Of a stretch of 64,000 nucleotides of DNA, positions 8,587 through 17,717 are shown piece by piece (the first letter of the stretch is position 1; the number at the start of each line of letters is the position of its first letter). The DNA is from Kribbella monticola (GTDB lineage: Bacteria; Actinomycetota; Actinomycetes; Propionibacteriales; Kribbellaceae). Under the pieces are notes generated by a model. The model was not told the origin of the DNA, made no database searches, and worked only from the letters and a program-made list of their open reading frames with translations. The translations under genes and the position numbers were made by a program. The stretch covers positions 372,001 through 436,000 of the forward strand of contig NZ_QFXK01000035.1 in the NCBI RefSeq assembly GCF_003261635.1, written 5' to 3'.

Positions 8587-9734
8587 GGGCGTCTTACCTC
8601 CTGGGTGAGCAGGTCGAGCTCTTGGGACAGGGAGATGAGGGCGGCGTCGTCGACCGGTGGCCAACCGTAGAGGAGTTCGTACAGCATCGCCGGATCCCGG
8701 CCGGTGCGGGCGGCAACCGTCGTGACCACTGCCGCGGGTTCCGCACGTCGCGGGATGCCGTGTGCCTTGTGCAGCTTGCCGATCGCGGACTCGCGCAACG
8801 CCGCGGCAGCACGGTCTCTGGCTCGGGAGCGTCGGTAGAGGCGCGCCCTGCCTTCAGTGGTCTCCGCTGCGTGGACGATGACCGGGAGGCGTTCGGCGAC
8901 GACCGGACCGAGCCGGCGACCGCGCCACAGCGCTACGACGAACACGGCGAAGGCGAGCGCCCACGCGACGTACCGGACGTCCGGCGGGATCAGTGGTTTG
9001 CCGCCGTCACTGTCGTCGTCGGCGGTGTTGGAGGACTCGAACTGTGGGACGTACCAGACCAGTTCGAGATGCGTGCCGAGCAGGTTCAGCGCTAGCGCGG
9101 CGTTGCCGTCCGTGGCCAGCTCCGCATTGGTGAACGATCGTGGCGAGCCGATGACATCGACGATCCGGCCCTCGGTCTCGAGCCGGATGACGGTGTGGTT
9201 GATCCCGTCGCCGTAGCAGGCCTGGGCGGAGTCGGGTGCGGAGTACGACGTACCCGAGACCGTTGCTGTGCCCGACTGAACGGCTGCCTTCAGGTCGCAG
9301 TCCGGCGCCCGGCTGCCCTTCGGCAATCCCAGGGAGACGTCCTGTACTCCGGGTGCCAGCACGTCGAGTGCTCGGGCACTCGGCCGTAGTAGCACCACGT
9401 GACTCCACCGGGCGTCGGCGATCCGCTGCCAGTCGGAGCGACTCAGTGAACCGCCGGGAGCGACCAGTAGCGTCCGGTCGCTTCCAGCGCCGACAGCGTC
9501 GCGCAGTTCCTCGGTGCCGACGACGTTCACACCGTGGTTCTCCAGCAGGCTTGCCAGGGCTTTGGCGCCGGTCGGCTCTGCAGAGTCCGGGCTGAACGGT
9601 CCCGAGGTCCGTGCCGCGGTGGCGATCATGACGACCAGCACACCCAGCACGACGACGCAGGTGATGAGCAGCGGCAGCCGTAGTACCCGCCAGCTCTCGG
9701 CACCGCTACGCCCGACGGCAGTGGTCGCACTCAT
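8583..9734 (-). CDS. DUF4350 domain-containing membrane protein
   Basis: This 383-residue protein has one N-terminal helix (LLITCVVVLGVLVVMIATAA), an external DUF4350 domain opening with SAEPTGAKALASLLENHGV, a second helix (YVAWALAFAVFVVALWRG) and a cytoplasmic tail. The tail is basic and helical (LYRRSRARDRAAAALRESA). It corresponds by position to Rv3691. The ATG at 9734 overlaps the stop of the DUF4129 gene (ATGA), and its stop overlaps the MoxR start. The open frame extends further upstream, but that part is the antisense of the neighbouring gene. Its molecular function is unknown. Confidence 0.85.
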   Translation of the reverse strand: MSATTAVGRSGAESWRVLRLPLLITCVVVLGVLVVMIATAARTSGPFSPDSAEPTGAKALASLLENHGVNVVGTEELRDAVGAGSDRTLLVAPGGSLSRSDWQRIADARWSHVVLLRPSARALDVLAPGVQDVSLGLPKGSRAPDCDLKAAVQSGTATVSGTSYSAPDSAQACYGDGINHTVIRLETEGRIVDVIGSPRSFTNAELATDGNAALALNLLGTHLELVWYVPQFESSNTADDDSDGGKPLIPPDVRYVAWALAFAVFVVALWRGRRLGPVVAERLPVIVHAAETTEGRARLYRRSRARDRAAAALRESAIGKLHKAHGIPRRAEPAAVVTTVAARTGRDPAMLYELLYGWPPVDDAALISLSQELDLLTQEVRRP

Positions 9735-10381
9735 CCTTGGACCAGCATTCGTGTGGACACCTTGCGAGCCGCCTCGTCCGCGGCAGCCACGAGCGCGTAC
9801 CGCTCCGGCGTACCAGGACGGTTGCCGTAGACAACCTCTGTGAACACCAGGGCCGCTGGTTGCAGCACATCCCGCAGAGCCGGTACGGCGCGCCCCGCAT
9901 CCGCGACAGCCTCGTACGCCGTCCGGCCGGCGCGTTCGTCGAGCACCGTGCGCTCGGTGAGCTCCGCGACGCAAGCACGGAACCGGCTTCGGACAGCAGC
10001 CGCGTAGTTGCCGGCGGCAGCTTCTTGTTCCGCCTGGGCGCGGTAGACGGACGCAGTACGGGGCTTGTCGGTGTCGAAGACCGTCCGCGGAGTGCTGCGC
10101 GTCGTACGGAGGACTCCGGCGCGCCACAGGACCACGATGACGATCAGGGCGACCAGCGCGACGAGCAGAATCAGCCCCACGTGGCCGTCGGACGAGTTGC
10201 CGGCCAGGTTGCCGAGCAGGTCGCCGATCCAGTCCAGCACCTTCCCGACGATTCGGGCCACCAGCGAGTCGCCCGCTTGGCCGTAGACCGGCTTGGACAA
10301 CTCTTTGGCGGCCTCGGCAGCCGCGTCGCTGCGGCTGATGTCCACCGGCGGCTCGAGCCGCATCAACGGGTCCAGTTCCAT
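9731..10381 (-). CDS. DUF4129 domain-containing membrane protein
   Basis: This 216-residue protein has an N-terminal cytoplasmic or amphipathic part and a single strong transmembrane helix (VGLILLVALVALIVIVVLW). The C-terminal DUF4129 region reads NYAAAVRSRFRACVAELTERTVLDERAGRTAYE. DUF4129 domains are found in the same operons as DUF4350, MoxR and DUF58, and at the C-terminus of some transglutaminase-like proteins. It corresponds by order to Rv3690. The gap to the upstream membrane protein gene is 7 bases. Confidence 0.85.
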   Translation of the reverse strand: MELDPLMRLEPPVDISRSDAAAEAAKELSKPVYGQAGDSLVARIVGKVLDWIGDLLGNLAGNSSDGHVGLILLVALVALIVIVVLWRAGVLRTTRSTPRTVFDTDKPRTASVYRAQAEQEAAAGNYAAAVRSRFRACVAELTERTVLDERAGRTAYEAVADAGRAVPALRDVLQPAALVFTEVVYGNRPGTPERYALVAAADEAARKVSTRMLVQG

Positions 10382-10388
10382 CAGGGCA

Positions 10389-11417
10389 TCACCAGCTCGG
10401 TCCGCTCGGCTGTGTGGGCGGCTTGAGGACCGGACGCAACCAGAGGTCGAGTCCTTCGCGCCGGACCCTGAGGTCGAGGTAGATCAGGGCCTGTACGGCA
10501 GAGATGAAGGAGAGGCTCGCGATCAGCGTCAGTACGGTGGCGGTGCCGGCAGCGGCTCCCACCGCGAGGGCGATGATCCCAGCGCTGGTGCTGTTGCTGT
10601 CGGAGGTCCAGGAGCCGAGGGTGAAGAACAAGGTGACGACGCCGTACTGCACTGCGTAGCTGACGATGTTCACCACCACACCGGCGAACAGCAGGATGCC
10701 GAAGACGCGCCAGAACCGGCCGTGCACCAGCTGCCAGGACCGTTTCAGCGAACCCCAGACGCCGACCCGGGCCGGGATGTACAGGCCGATGTCCGGGGCG
10801 TGCTTGCCTTCCAGCAGGACGACCGTGCCGGCCAGGATCAGCCGGAGCCCCACGATCAAGGTGAGCAGACCGCCGCCCAGGATCAGCACGACCGCGATGA
10901 ATCCGGCCGCTTCGGAGGACAGCACGGCGTCGGTCCCCGAGCCGATCCCGAAGACCGCCAGACCCCAGCCTGCGATCAGCAGCACAGCCGAGAAGGACTG
11001 CAGTACGCCGACCAGCGCCAGAGCCGGCAACGACGGCCGGACCAGCCGCAGCAGCTCCTTCGGGCCGACCCGGTGCGCCAGCTGACTGCGCACCGCGGCC
11101 AGCGCGATGATCCCGGCCAGCATGCTGGAGACCATGGTGAACAGCACCAGCTGCACGGCGTACATGAGCAGCAGCGCTGCTCCGGCCTGTTGCAGCGGAC
11201 TCTCGGCGCCGAAGAAGCCGCTGATCCCACCGGGCACGGTCAGCTGGGTCAGCAGCGCCTGGACGGCCGTCAGCCCGATCCCGGCGAGCACCGGCAGGCC
11301 CAGCATGAGCGCCTTGTTCTCGGAGATGGTGCGTGCCGCGTTGTCGAGCAGATCGGCCGGCAGCCAGGGCCGCAACGGCTCGCCCGCGCCCTCGCGGACG
11401 CCGATGTCGTCGCGCAT
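10389..11417 (-). CDS. Polytopic membrane protein, first gene of the MoxR operon
   Basis: This 342-residue protein has about six hydrophobic segments, including LMLGLPVLAGIGLTAVQALL, LLLMYAVQLVLFTMVSSMLAGIIALAAV and ILLFAGVVVNIVSYAV. It resembles the glycerophosphodiester phosphodiesterase membrane-domain type proteins found at this operon position (Rv3689-like). The start ATG at 11417 has GAGGAGG six bases upstream; a longer open frame exists but lacks a ribosome site. No catalytic motif is visible. It may be a scaffold or transporter-like partner of the MoxR system. Confidence 0.75.
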   Translation of the reverse strand: MRDDIGVREGAGEPLRPWLPADLLDNAARTISENKALMLGLPVLAGIGLTAVQALLTQLTVPGGISGFFGAESPLQQAGAALLLMYAVQLVLFTMVSSMLAGIIALAAVRSQLAHRVGPKELLRLVRPSLPALALVGVLQSFSAVLLIAGWGLAVFGIGSGTDAVLSSEAAGFIAVVLILGGGLLTLIVGLRLILAGTVVLLEGKHAPDIGLYIPARVGVWGSLKRSWQLVHGRFWRVFGILLFAGVVVNIVSYAVQYGVVTLFFTLGSWTSDSNSTSAGIIALAVGAAAGTATVLTLIASLSFISAVQALIYLDLRVRREGLDLWLRPVLKPPTQPSGPSW

Positions 11418-11634
11418 GCCGTGCCTCCTCCCCGACCCCGCCGGGTTGTCGCTGACCACGGCTGTGTACCTTCCCGGGACCATGATCACAGCCCGGGCGG
11501 TCCAAACCCGCCATCAACTGGTGCCCGTCCGGCGATCCGGCGTGTGCACTACCCGGGGAATGGGACACTATCCGTAGTGCGTACGACCGGCAGCCGCCGG
11601 GCGCGCTACCATCCGGACCGGCAAGGAGCAGGGC
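11418..11634. promoter_or_regulatory. Divergent promoter region of the MoxR operon and mtrA
   Basis: These 217 bases separate two divergent start codons and must hold both promoters. I see no convincing -35/-10 pair or palindrome by eye. The mtrA ribosome site AAGGAG lies at about 11622-11627. Confidence 0.4.
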
Positions 11635-12333
11635 GTGGCTGAAGGTAATCGGACGATGCGGGGCCGAGTCCTCATCGTCGACGACGACACGGCGTTGTCC
11701 GAGATGCTCAGCATCGTGCTGCGCAACGAGGGCTACGACACCTATCTGGTCGCCACCGGCGACAAGGCGGTGCCGGCCTTCCGTGAGTTCAAGCCCGATC
11801 TGCTGCTGCTCGACCTGATGCTGCCGGGGATGGACGGGATCGACGTCTGCCGGGCGATCCGGGCCGAGTCCGGCGTACCGATCGTGATGCTGACCGCGAA
11901 GAGCGACACCGTCGACGTGGTGCTGGGCCTGGAGTCCGGCGCCGACGACTACGTGGTGAAGCCGTTCAAGCCCAAGGAGCTGGTGGCCCGGATCCGGGCC
12001 CGGCTGCGCCGGATGGACGAGCCCGGCCCGGAGTCGCTGACGATCGGCGACCTGACCATCGACGTGGCCGGCCACTCGGTGAAGCGCAGCGGCGAGACGA
12101 TCCAGCTCACCCCGCTGGAGTTCGACCTGCTGGTCTGCCTGGCCTCCAAGCCGTGGCAGGTGTTCACCCGTGAGGTGCTGCTCGAGCAGGTCTGGGGCTA
12201 CCGGCACGCGGCCGACACCCGGCTGGTGAATGTGCACGTCCAGCGGCTGCGGTCCAAGATCGAGAAGGATCCCGAGCACCCCGAGATCGTCGTGACGGTC
12301 CGCGGTGTCGGCTACAAGGCGGGTGCGGACTGA
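11635..12333 (+). CDS. mtrA: Two-component response regulator MtrA
   Basis: This is a 232-residue OmpR/PhoB-family response regulator. The receiver domain has the acidic pocket VDDD (16-18), phospho-acceptor D60 in LLLLDLMLPG, and the conserved Thr and Lys in MLTAK and VKPFKPKEL. The winged-helix DNA-binding domain ends RGVGYKAG. The sequence matches actinobacterial MtrA very closely (VDVVLGLESGADDY, EQVWGYRH.ADTRLVNVHV). MtrA with MtrB controls cell-wall and division genes. The GTG start at 11635 follows AAGGAG; the ATG at 11656 is an in-frame alternative. MtrB and LpqB follow in one operon. Confidence 0.97.
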   Translation: MAEGNRTMRGRVLIVDDDTALSEMLSIVLRNEGYDTYLVATGDKAVPAFREFKPDLLLLDLMLPGMDGIDVCRAIRAESGVPIVMLTAKSDTVDVVLGLESGADDYVVKPFKPKELVARIRARLRRMDEPGPESLTIGDLTIDVAGHSVKRSGETIQLTPLEFDLLVCLASKPWQVFTREVLLEQVWGYRHAADTRLVNVHVQRLRSKIEKDPEHPEIVVTVRGVGYKAGAD

Positions 12334-12425
12334 TCGAGTACGGCCGCGACGAGACGTCGCAGGCGGAGAAGCCGGACCACGAACCGGAACCCCGCGGAAC
12401 CGAGATCGAGCTCACCGCCGCCGGG

Positions 12426-14063
12426 GTGGACTGGCACGCCCAGCCGCAGCCGTTGTGGCGGACGCCGATCAAGCACTGGCCGGACGTCTGGCGCCGGTCG
12501 ATCCAGGCCCGGATCGTCACCGGCACCCTGCTGATGTCGACCGTCGTCCTGATCCTGGTCGGCTGGGTGATGATGAGCCAGGTCACCGACGGCGTGCTGG
12601 AGTCGCGCCGGACCAGCGCCCAGCAGGAGGCGGTCGCGCAGCTCGCGTCGCTGTCCAACTCGATCAACGCGGCCGACCCGGCGGCCATCCCGCAGAACCT
12701 GTCCCAGCTCGTCCTCGGCTCCAACCGGGCCGGCCTGTACGACGTGGTGCTGATGCCGACCGCCTCGACCGGGTCGAACGCGATCCGGACCACCGGCCTG
12801 GTCAAGAGCGAGTCGATCCCGGACTCGCTGAAGGCCAGCGTGGCGATCGACGAGACGAAGTTGTGGGACACCTATACCCGGATCGACTACGACGGCGAGG
12901 CCAGCCAGCCCGGTCTCGCGATCGGCTCCCAGCTCCGGGTGAACTCGACCGGTGAGCACTACGAGGTGTACTTCCTGTTCCCGCTGACGGCCCAGCAGCA
13001 GACCCTCGACGTGGTCCAGCGGGCCCTCGTCACGGCCGGTCTGCTGCTGATCCTGCTGCTCGGCGCGGTCGCCTGGCTGGTCACCCGTCAGGTGGTCACC
13101 CCGGTCCGGATGGCCCGGCGGATCGCCGAACGACTCGCGGCCGGCAAGCTGGAGGAGCGGATGCAGGTCCGTGGGACCGACGACCTGGCCCGGCTCGCGG
13201 TCTCCTTCAACAAGATGGCCAGCAACCTGCAGCAGCAGATCCGCCGGCTGGAGGAGCTGTCCCGGTTGCAGCGCCGGTTCGTCTCCGACGTGTCGCACGA
13301 GCTGCGGACGCCGCTCACCACGGTCCGGATGGCGGCCGACCTGCTGCACGAGGCCAGGGACGATTTCGACCCGATGACCAGGCGCTCGATCGAGCTGCTG
13401 CAGAACGAGCTCAACCGGTTCGAGGAACTGCTCGCCGACCTGCTCGAGATCAGCCGGTTCGACGCCGGCGCGGCCGCGCTCGACCTGGAGGACATCGACC
13501 TGCGCGACATCGTCGCCCGGGTCCTGGAGAACCACGAGACCCTGCTGCACCGCAAGGGCTGCGAGATCCAGCTGGACATGCCCGAGCCGTGCCGCGCGCA
13601 GGTCGACTCGCGCCGGATCGAGCGGATCCTGCGCAACCTGATCGGCAACGCGATCGAGCACAGTGAGGGCGCCCCGATCAAGATCAGTACGGCGTTCGAC
13701 GACGAGGCCGCCGCTGTCGCGGTCCGCGACCACGGCATCGGTTTCCGGGCCGACGAGGCGGAGATGGTGTTCAGCCGGTTCTGGCGGGCCGACCCGGCGC
13801 GCGCCCGGACGACCGGCGGAACCGGGCTCGGGCTGTCGACCGCGCTGGAGGACGCCAGACTGCACGGCGGCCGGCTGGACGCTTGGGGATCACCGGGCGA
13901 AGGTGCGTACTTCCGGCTCACCCTGCCGCGCCGGCCGGACGTGACGCTGTCGGGGTCGCCGTTGCCCGCGCGACCGGCGGATGCTCCCCGGGTCGTCTCG
14001 GAGCTGTCGCTGGTCGACGTCGGAGCGCCGTACCAGAAGCTGACCGGCGGTGACGACCTGTGA
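12426..14063 (+). CDS. mtrB: Sensor histidine kinase MtrB
   Basis: This is a 545-residue membrane histidine kinase. TM1 is around residues 36-56 (IVTGTLLMSTVVLILVGWVM), followed by a periplasmic domain and TM2 (LVTAGLLLILLLGAVAWLV). A HAMP linker follows, then the dimerisation/phosphoacceptor box SDVSHELRTPLTT with H291. The catalytic domain has the N box NLIGNAIEHS, G1 DHGIGF, F box FSRFW and G2 GGTGLGLS. The start is uncertain: the frame stays open upstream to a CTG at 12330 that overlaps the mtrA stop, and the GTG at 12426 has no clear ribosome site. Its stop overlaps the lpqB start (GTGA). Confidence 0.94.
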   Translation: MDWHAQPQPLWRTPIKHWPDVWRRSIQARIVTGTLLMSTVVLILVGWVMMSQVTDGVLESRRTSAQQEAVAQLASLSNSINAADPAAIPQNLSQLVLGSNRAGLYDVVLMPTASTGSNAIRTTGLVKSESIPDSLKASVAIDETKLWDTYTRIDYDGEASQPGLAIGSQLRVNSTGEHYEVYFLFPLTAQQQTLDVVQRALVTAGLLLILLLGAVAWLVTRQVVTPVRMARRIAERLAAGKLEERMQVRGTDDLARLAVSFNKMASNLQQQIRRLEELSRLQRRFVSDVSHELRTPLTTVRMAADLLHEARDDFDPMTRRSIELLQNELNRFEELLADLLEISRFDAGAAALDLEDIDLRDIVARVLENHETLLHRKGCEIQLDMPEPCRAQVDSRRIERILRNLIGNAIEHSEGAPIKISTAFDDEAAAVAVRDHGIGFRADEAEMVFSRFWRADPARARTTGGTGLGLSTALEDARLHGGRLDAWGSPGEGAYFRLTLPRRPDVTLSGSPLPARPADAPRVVSELSLVDVGAPYQKLTGGDDL

Positions 14064-15826
14064 GAACGAAGCTGCTGGCGATCGCGATGGCCGCGTCCGT
14101 AGTACTGGCCGGTTGCTCGACCGTGCCGACCAAAGGTCCGATCCGGAGCGGTAGCCAGGCCGGGCTCGCCCCGCCGCAGGCAGGTGTCAACGTCAAGGCC
14201 AACCCGCCGCGGCCGAACACGCCTCCGCTGGCCCTGGTGAACGGGTACCTCGAGGCCATGTCGGACTCGAGCAACTTCGACCAGGCCCGGCAGTACATGA
14301 CGCCCGAGGCGGCCGCTGCCTGGAAACCCGAGTCGAAGCTGTCCGTGTACGACCAGAGCTCCACCTCGGCGGTGAGCCTGCTGTCCAACGGTTCGGTCGA
14401 ACTCAAGGCGCGGTTGATCGGGACCATCGACGACCGCGGCTCCTGGACGCCCGCAAGACAAGGCGAATCCGTCGACGTGGTGTTCCGGCTGGCCGATGTC
14501 GAAGGGCAGAAGCGGGTGTCCAACGCACCCGACGGGGCGTACCTGGGCAGCAACCAGTTCGAGTCGCGGCTCACGGCCCGCTCCCTGTACTTCCTGACGC
14601 CCGACCGGCAGACGCTGGTGCCCGACCCGGTCTTCCTGCCGATCAACCTGCCGCCGGGACAGGCTGCCACGCAGCTCATCCAGGAGCTACTGAAAGGCCC
14701 GACGAGCCGACTCGCCGGCGGCGTGGTCACCGCTGCTCCGCCGGGCACCCAGGTGAACGTGTCGGTGCCGGTGGAGCTGACGACGGCCACTGTTGCCCTC
14801 AGCGACGCCGCGCAGGTGCTGGGCGACCAGGAGCGCCGCCAGCTCGCGGCGCAGATCCTGTGGACCTTGCGGAACGTCAGCCCGCGGGTGCGGATCACCG
14901 TAGGTGGTGCGCCTTTGCTCGACGACCAGCCGGACGTGCTGTCGATCGCCAGCTTCAGCCAGTACGACCCGGCGGCGTCCAGTCCGCAGCTGAAGGAGCT
15001 CTACGGCCTGCGGGCCGGCAAGGTGCAGCACATCACCGGCCTCGACGGCGCGAAGGACATTGCTTCGGTGCCGCTGAACGACAGCCTGCTGTACGAGTAC
15101 AACGCCGATTCGCTGGCGGTGAACCTGCGCGGGGACGCCGGGGCGATCGTGGTCCACAACCAGCCGCTGGTGGGGTACGCCCGGCTGGACGCCACCGACA
15201 AGGCCGACAAACTGGTCACGATCAAGACCTCCGGCAAGGTGCTCCGGCCGAGCTACGACTACCAGGAGAACCTCTGGATCCTGGACCGGGCCGATTCGGC
15301 GAACCCCCGGCTGCGGGTCCGCAACCGCGACGGCAAGGTCAGCGACGTGGCCACCGACTTCCACGGTGACACCCCGGTCGCGCTGCGGATGGCTCCGGAC
15401 GGGGTCCGGGCTTTGCTGATGATGCGGAGGGCGTCGACCGGCCAGAACTACGTCGAGACCGCCACCGTCCAGCTGAACGACGCCAAGCAGCCGAAGCTCG
15501 GCGGGTTCCGGCCGCTCGAGCTGCCGCTCACCAATATCACCGACGTCTCCTGGAACCAGTCCGGCATCCTGGTCGCCGGCCGCTCCAGCCCGAACGCGCT
15601 GGCGCAGCCGTGGCAGGTCAACACCGACGGCTCGCAGACCCACCTGCTGCCCGGCGCCAGCACCGAGTTCGCGACCAAGCTGATCGCCTCGAACCCGAGC
15701 GCCGACACCTTCCCGGTCGTCGAGGACACCTCCGGCGCGCTGCACTGGCAGCTGAAGGACCTCAGCTGGCAAATGGACGACGAAACCAGCAAGTCCCCCT
15801 ACATCACCCCCGTCTACCCAGGCTGA
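14060..15826 (+). CDS. lpqB: Lipoprotein LpqB (MtrAB accessory)
   Basis: This is a 588-residue lipoprotein with lipobox VLAGC (acylated C19). The N-terminal half contains the LpqB/GerMN-type domain (LPPGQAATQLIQELLKGPTSRLAGGV); the C-terminal half is a beta-propeller-like region. In mycobacteria LpqB binds the MtrB sensor domain and modulates MtrA phosphorylation. GTG at 14060 overlaps the mtrB stop by four bases, so the three proteins are translationally coupled. Confidence 0.95.
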   Translation: MRTKLLAIAMAASVVLAGCSTVPTKGPIRSGSQAGLAPPQAGVNVKANPPRPNTPPLALVNGYLEAMSDSSNFDQARQYMTPEAAAAWKPESKLSVYDQSSTSAVSLLSNGSVELKARLIGTIDDRGSWTPARQGESVDVVFRLADVEGQKRVSNAPDGAYLGSNQFESRLTARSLYFLTPDRQTLVPDPVFLPINLPPGQAATQLIQELLKGPTSRLAGGVVTAAPPGTQVNVSVPVELTTATVALSDAAQVLGDQERRQLAAQILWTLRNVSPRVRITVGGAPLLDDQPDVLSIASFSQYDPAASSPQLKELYGLRAGKVQHITGLDGAKDIASVPLNDSLLYEYNADSLAVNLRGDAGAIVVHNQPLVGYARLDATDKADKLVTIKTSGKVLRPSYDYQENLWILDRADSANPRLRVRNRDGKVSDVATDFHGDTPVALRMAPDGVRALLMMRRASTGQNYVETATVQLNDAKQPKLGGFRPLELPLTNITDVSWNQSGILVAGRSSPNALAQPWQVNTDGSQTHLLPGASTEFATKLIASNPSADTFPVVEDTSGALHWQLKDLSWQMDDETSKSPYITPVYPG

Positions 15827-15871
15827 CCCGCGCAATCTCCATGGATGGCGCGGGCTGTCCACAGGGGGTAG

Positions 15872-16606
15872 GTGGGGTGGTTGCGGGGGGACCGGGGATC
15901 GCGCAGGGTTGTCGGGGTGGGGTTGCGGGATGCGTTCGTGGATCTCGTTCTCGGTGGGGTGTGCGCGGGCTGCGGGGTTCCCGGGCCGGCGATCTGCGGG
16001 GGTTGCCGGGCGGAGCTGAGCGCTGCGGTGCCGTTCACGGCGTGGCCCGACCCGGTGCCTGCGGGTCTCCCCGTGCCGACCGCGACAGCGCCGTACGCCG
16101 GTGCGTTGCGCAAGGTGATCCTCGCGCACAAGGAGGACGCGCATTACGCGCTCGCCCGTCCGCTCGGCGAAGTCCTGGCGAGCGCTGTGCGAGCGGGGCT
16201 CGGCACGAGAAGGGCTGCTTGGCTCTGCCCGGTCCCCTCGACGCGGACCGCAGTACGGAAGCGAGGGCACGATCCGCTGCGGCGTCTGGTGTCGGCTGCC
16301 GTGCAGGAGTTGCGCCGGGACGGGTACGACGTCCGGTTGGCGGACGCGCTGACCGTCGTACGGCGGCCCGCGGATCAGGCCGGGCTGTCCGCAGAGCAGC
16401 GCGCGGCCAATCTCGCGGGGGCTTTCGCGGCCCGTTCGCGCTGGGCTGAAAGGCTGACGGATCAACCGGTCCTGCTCGTCGACGATGTCCTGACGACCGG
16501 ATCCACGCTCGTCGAGGCGGCGCGTGCCCTGTCGCTGCGCGGAATTCCGGTGCTCGGCTGCGCGGTCGTTGCCGCGACACCCCGACGTACGGCATCCGGT
16601 TCATGA
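15872..16606 (+). CDS. ComF-family phosphoribosyltransferase-like protein
   Basis: This 244-residue ComF/GntX-family protein has an N-terminal four-cysteine zinc motif (CAGCGVPGPAICGGC) and a C-terminal PRTase-type fold with the PRPP-binding loop VLLVDDVLTTGST. The motif PVPSTRTAVRKRGHD is the family's central signature. It corresponds to Rv3242c. ComF is needed for DNA uptake in naturally competent bacteria, but its role in actinobacteria is not established. The start is uncertain: the GTG at 15872 has a weak site and a GTG at 15917 would give the shorter, more typical N-terminus. Confidence 0.88.
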   Translation: MGWLRGDRGSRRVVGVGLRDAFVDLVLGGVCAGCGVPGPAICGGCRAELSAAVPFTAWPDPVPAGLPVPTATAPYAGALRKVILAHKEDAHYALARPLGEVLASAVRAGLGTRRAAWLCPVPSTRTAVRKRGHDPLRRLVSAAVQELRRDGYDVRLADALTVVRRPADQAGLSAEQRAANLAGAFAARSRWAERLTDQPVLLVDDVLTTGSTLVEAARALSLRGIPVLGCAVVAATPRRTASGS

Positions 16607-16821
16607 GAACTTCCCTACCGGTTTTCGCCGAAGCCGACTAGCGTTGGGTCATGACACCCGCTTGGGCTTGTCGGACAGGGATGTGGGCGAGGACCGGATC
16701 AGCCGGAATCCTCACCACGGAGTCCGACGGGCCACACAGCGGGTGTTGTCGTTTCGGGCGCCCGACCGAAGGTAACGGGGGTCCGGAGACGTAACAGAGT
16801 CGCCGATCGATGGAGGTTTCC

Positions 16822-17448
16822 GTGGACGTCGTTGTCAAGGGTCATCACTGCGAGGTCAGTGACCGCTTCCGGCAGTACGTCGAGGAAAAACTCGAGCGGA
16901 TCGAGAAGGTCGATCACCGGGTACTGCGATGCGAGGTAGAAGTCAGTCAGGAAAAGAACCCGCGACAGCACGATCGGGCGATGCGAGTCGAGCTCACCAT
17001 GTACACCAAGGGCCCGGTGGTCCGGGCGGAAGCGTGTGGTGAGACCAAGCAGGCTGCGTTCGACGTCAGCCTGGACCGGCTGCGGGCCCAGGTCCGCAAG
17101 GCCGCCGACCGTCGCCGGGTGCACACCGGTCAGCACGCCCCCGAAGGCCTGCGTCACGTCGCGGCCAAGCAGGCGCCCAACGGCCACGCGCCGGTGGTGG
17201 AGGAAGAGACCGCCGACGACGCGGTCGTCACCCAGAAGTTCGGCTCGCTGACGGTGACCGGGGACGGGCCGCTGGTGATGCGCGAGAAGACCCACACCGC
17301 GAAGCCGATGTCGCTGGACCAGGCCCTCTACGAGCTGGAACTGGTCGGGCACGACTTCTACCTGTTCGTCGACGCCGACGAGAACCAGCCGAGCGTCGTC
17401 TACCGCCGCCGCGGCTACGACTACGGCGTAATCCGCCTGGCCGTCTGA
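16822..17448 (+). CDS. hpf: Ribosome hibernation-promoting factor, long form
   Basis: This is a 208-residue long-form HPF/RaiA protein. The N-terminal S30AE domain (DVVVKGHHCEVSDRFRQYVE) binds the 30S decoding region. The C-terminal domain (SLDQALYELELVGHDFYLFVD...RRGYDYGVIRL) mediates dimerisation of 70S ribosomes into 100S. The start is set to the GTG at 16822 because GGAGG lies at 16812-16816, five bases upstream; the ATG at 16810 would put that site inside the gene. It corresponds to Rv3241c. Such genes are usually induced in stationary phase or hypoxia. Confidence 0.94.
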   Translation: MDVVVKGHHCEVSDRFRQYVEEKLERIEKVDHRVLRCEVEVSQEKNPRQHDRAMRVELTMYTKGPVVRAEACGETKQAAFDVSLDRLRAQVRKAADRRRVHTGQHAPEGLRHVAAKQAPNGHAPVVEEETADDAVVTQKFGSLTVTGDGPLVMREKTHTAKPMSLDQALYELELVGHDFYLFVDADENQPSVVYRRRGYDYGVIRLAV

Positions 17449-17482
17449 GCCCGGAGCGTACTTGGGAGGAGCCGCAACAAGA

Positions 17483-17512
17483 GAGAGGCCCGGACCCCGG
17501 TCCGGGCCTCTC
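17483..17512 (+). terminator. Strong intrinsic-type terminator after hpf
   Basis: A 14-bp perfect GC-rich stem (17483-17496 pairing with 17499-17512) with only two central bases unpaired lies 34 bases after the hpf stop. No T run follows, as is usual in actinobacterial terminators. Confidence 0.8.
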
Positions 17513-17717
17513 CCATACCCCGCCCCACCCGGTACGCCGACTCACCCGGTACAAGCGCCGGCTCTGTCGGCGGCCCAGTGGGATCGAGGCGACTTCGTGC
17601 CTGAAATGAGCACGGCTGGAGCCGGGCGGTACTCAGCTCGGGCACAGAGTGACGGTTCGCGGGCCGCGTGCGGGACGCGGGCCGCGTTTTGTCGGTGGGG
17701 GCAGTGAAGATTGGGGG

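Noticed and set aside
12312-13865. A 517-codon minus-strand frame over mtrB
   Set aside because: Antisense of the kinase; no motif, no ribosome site.
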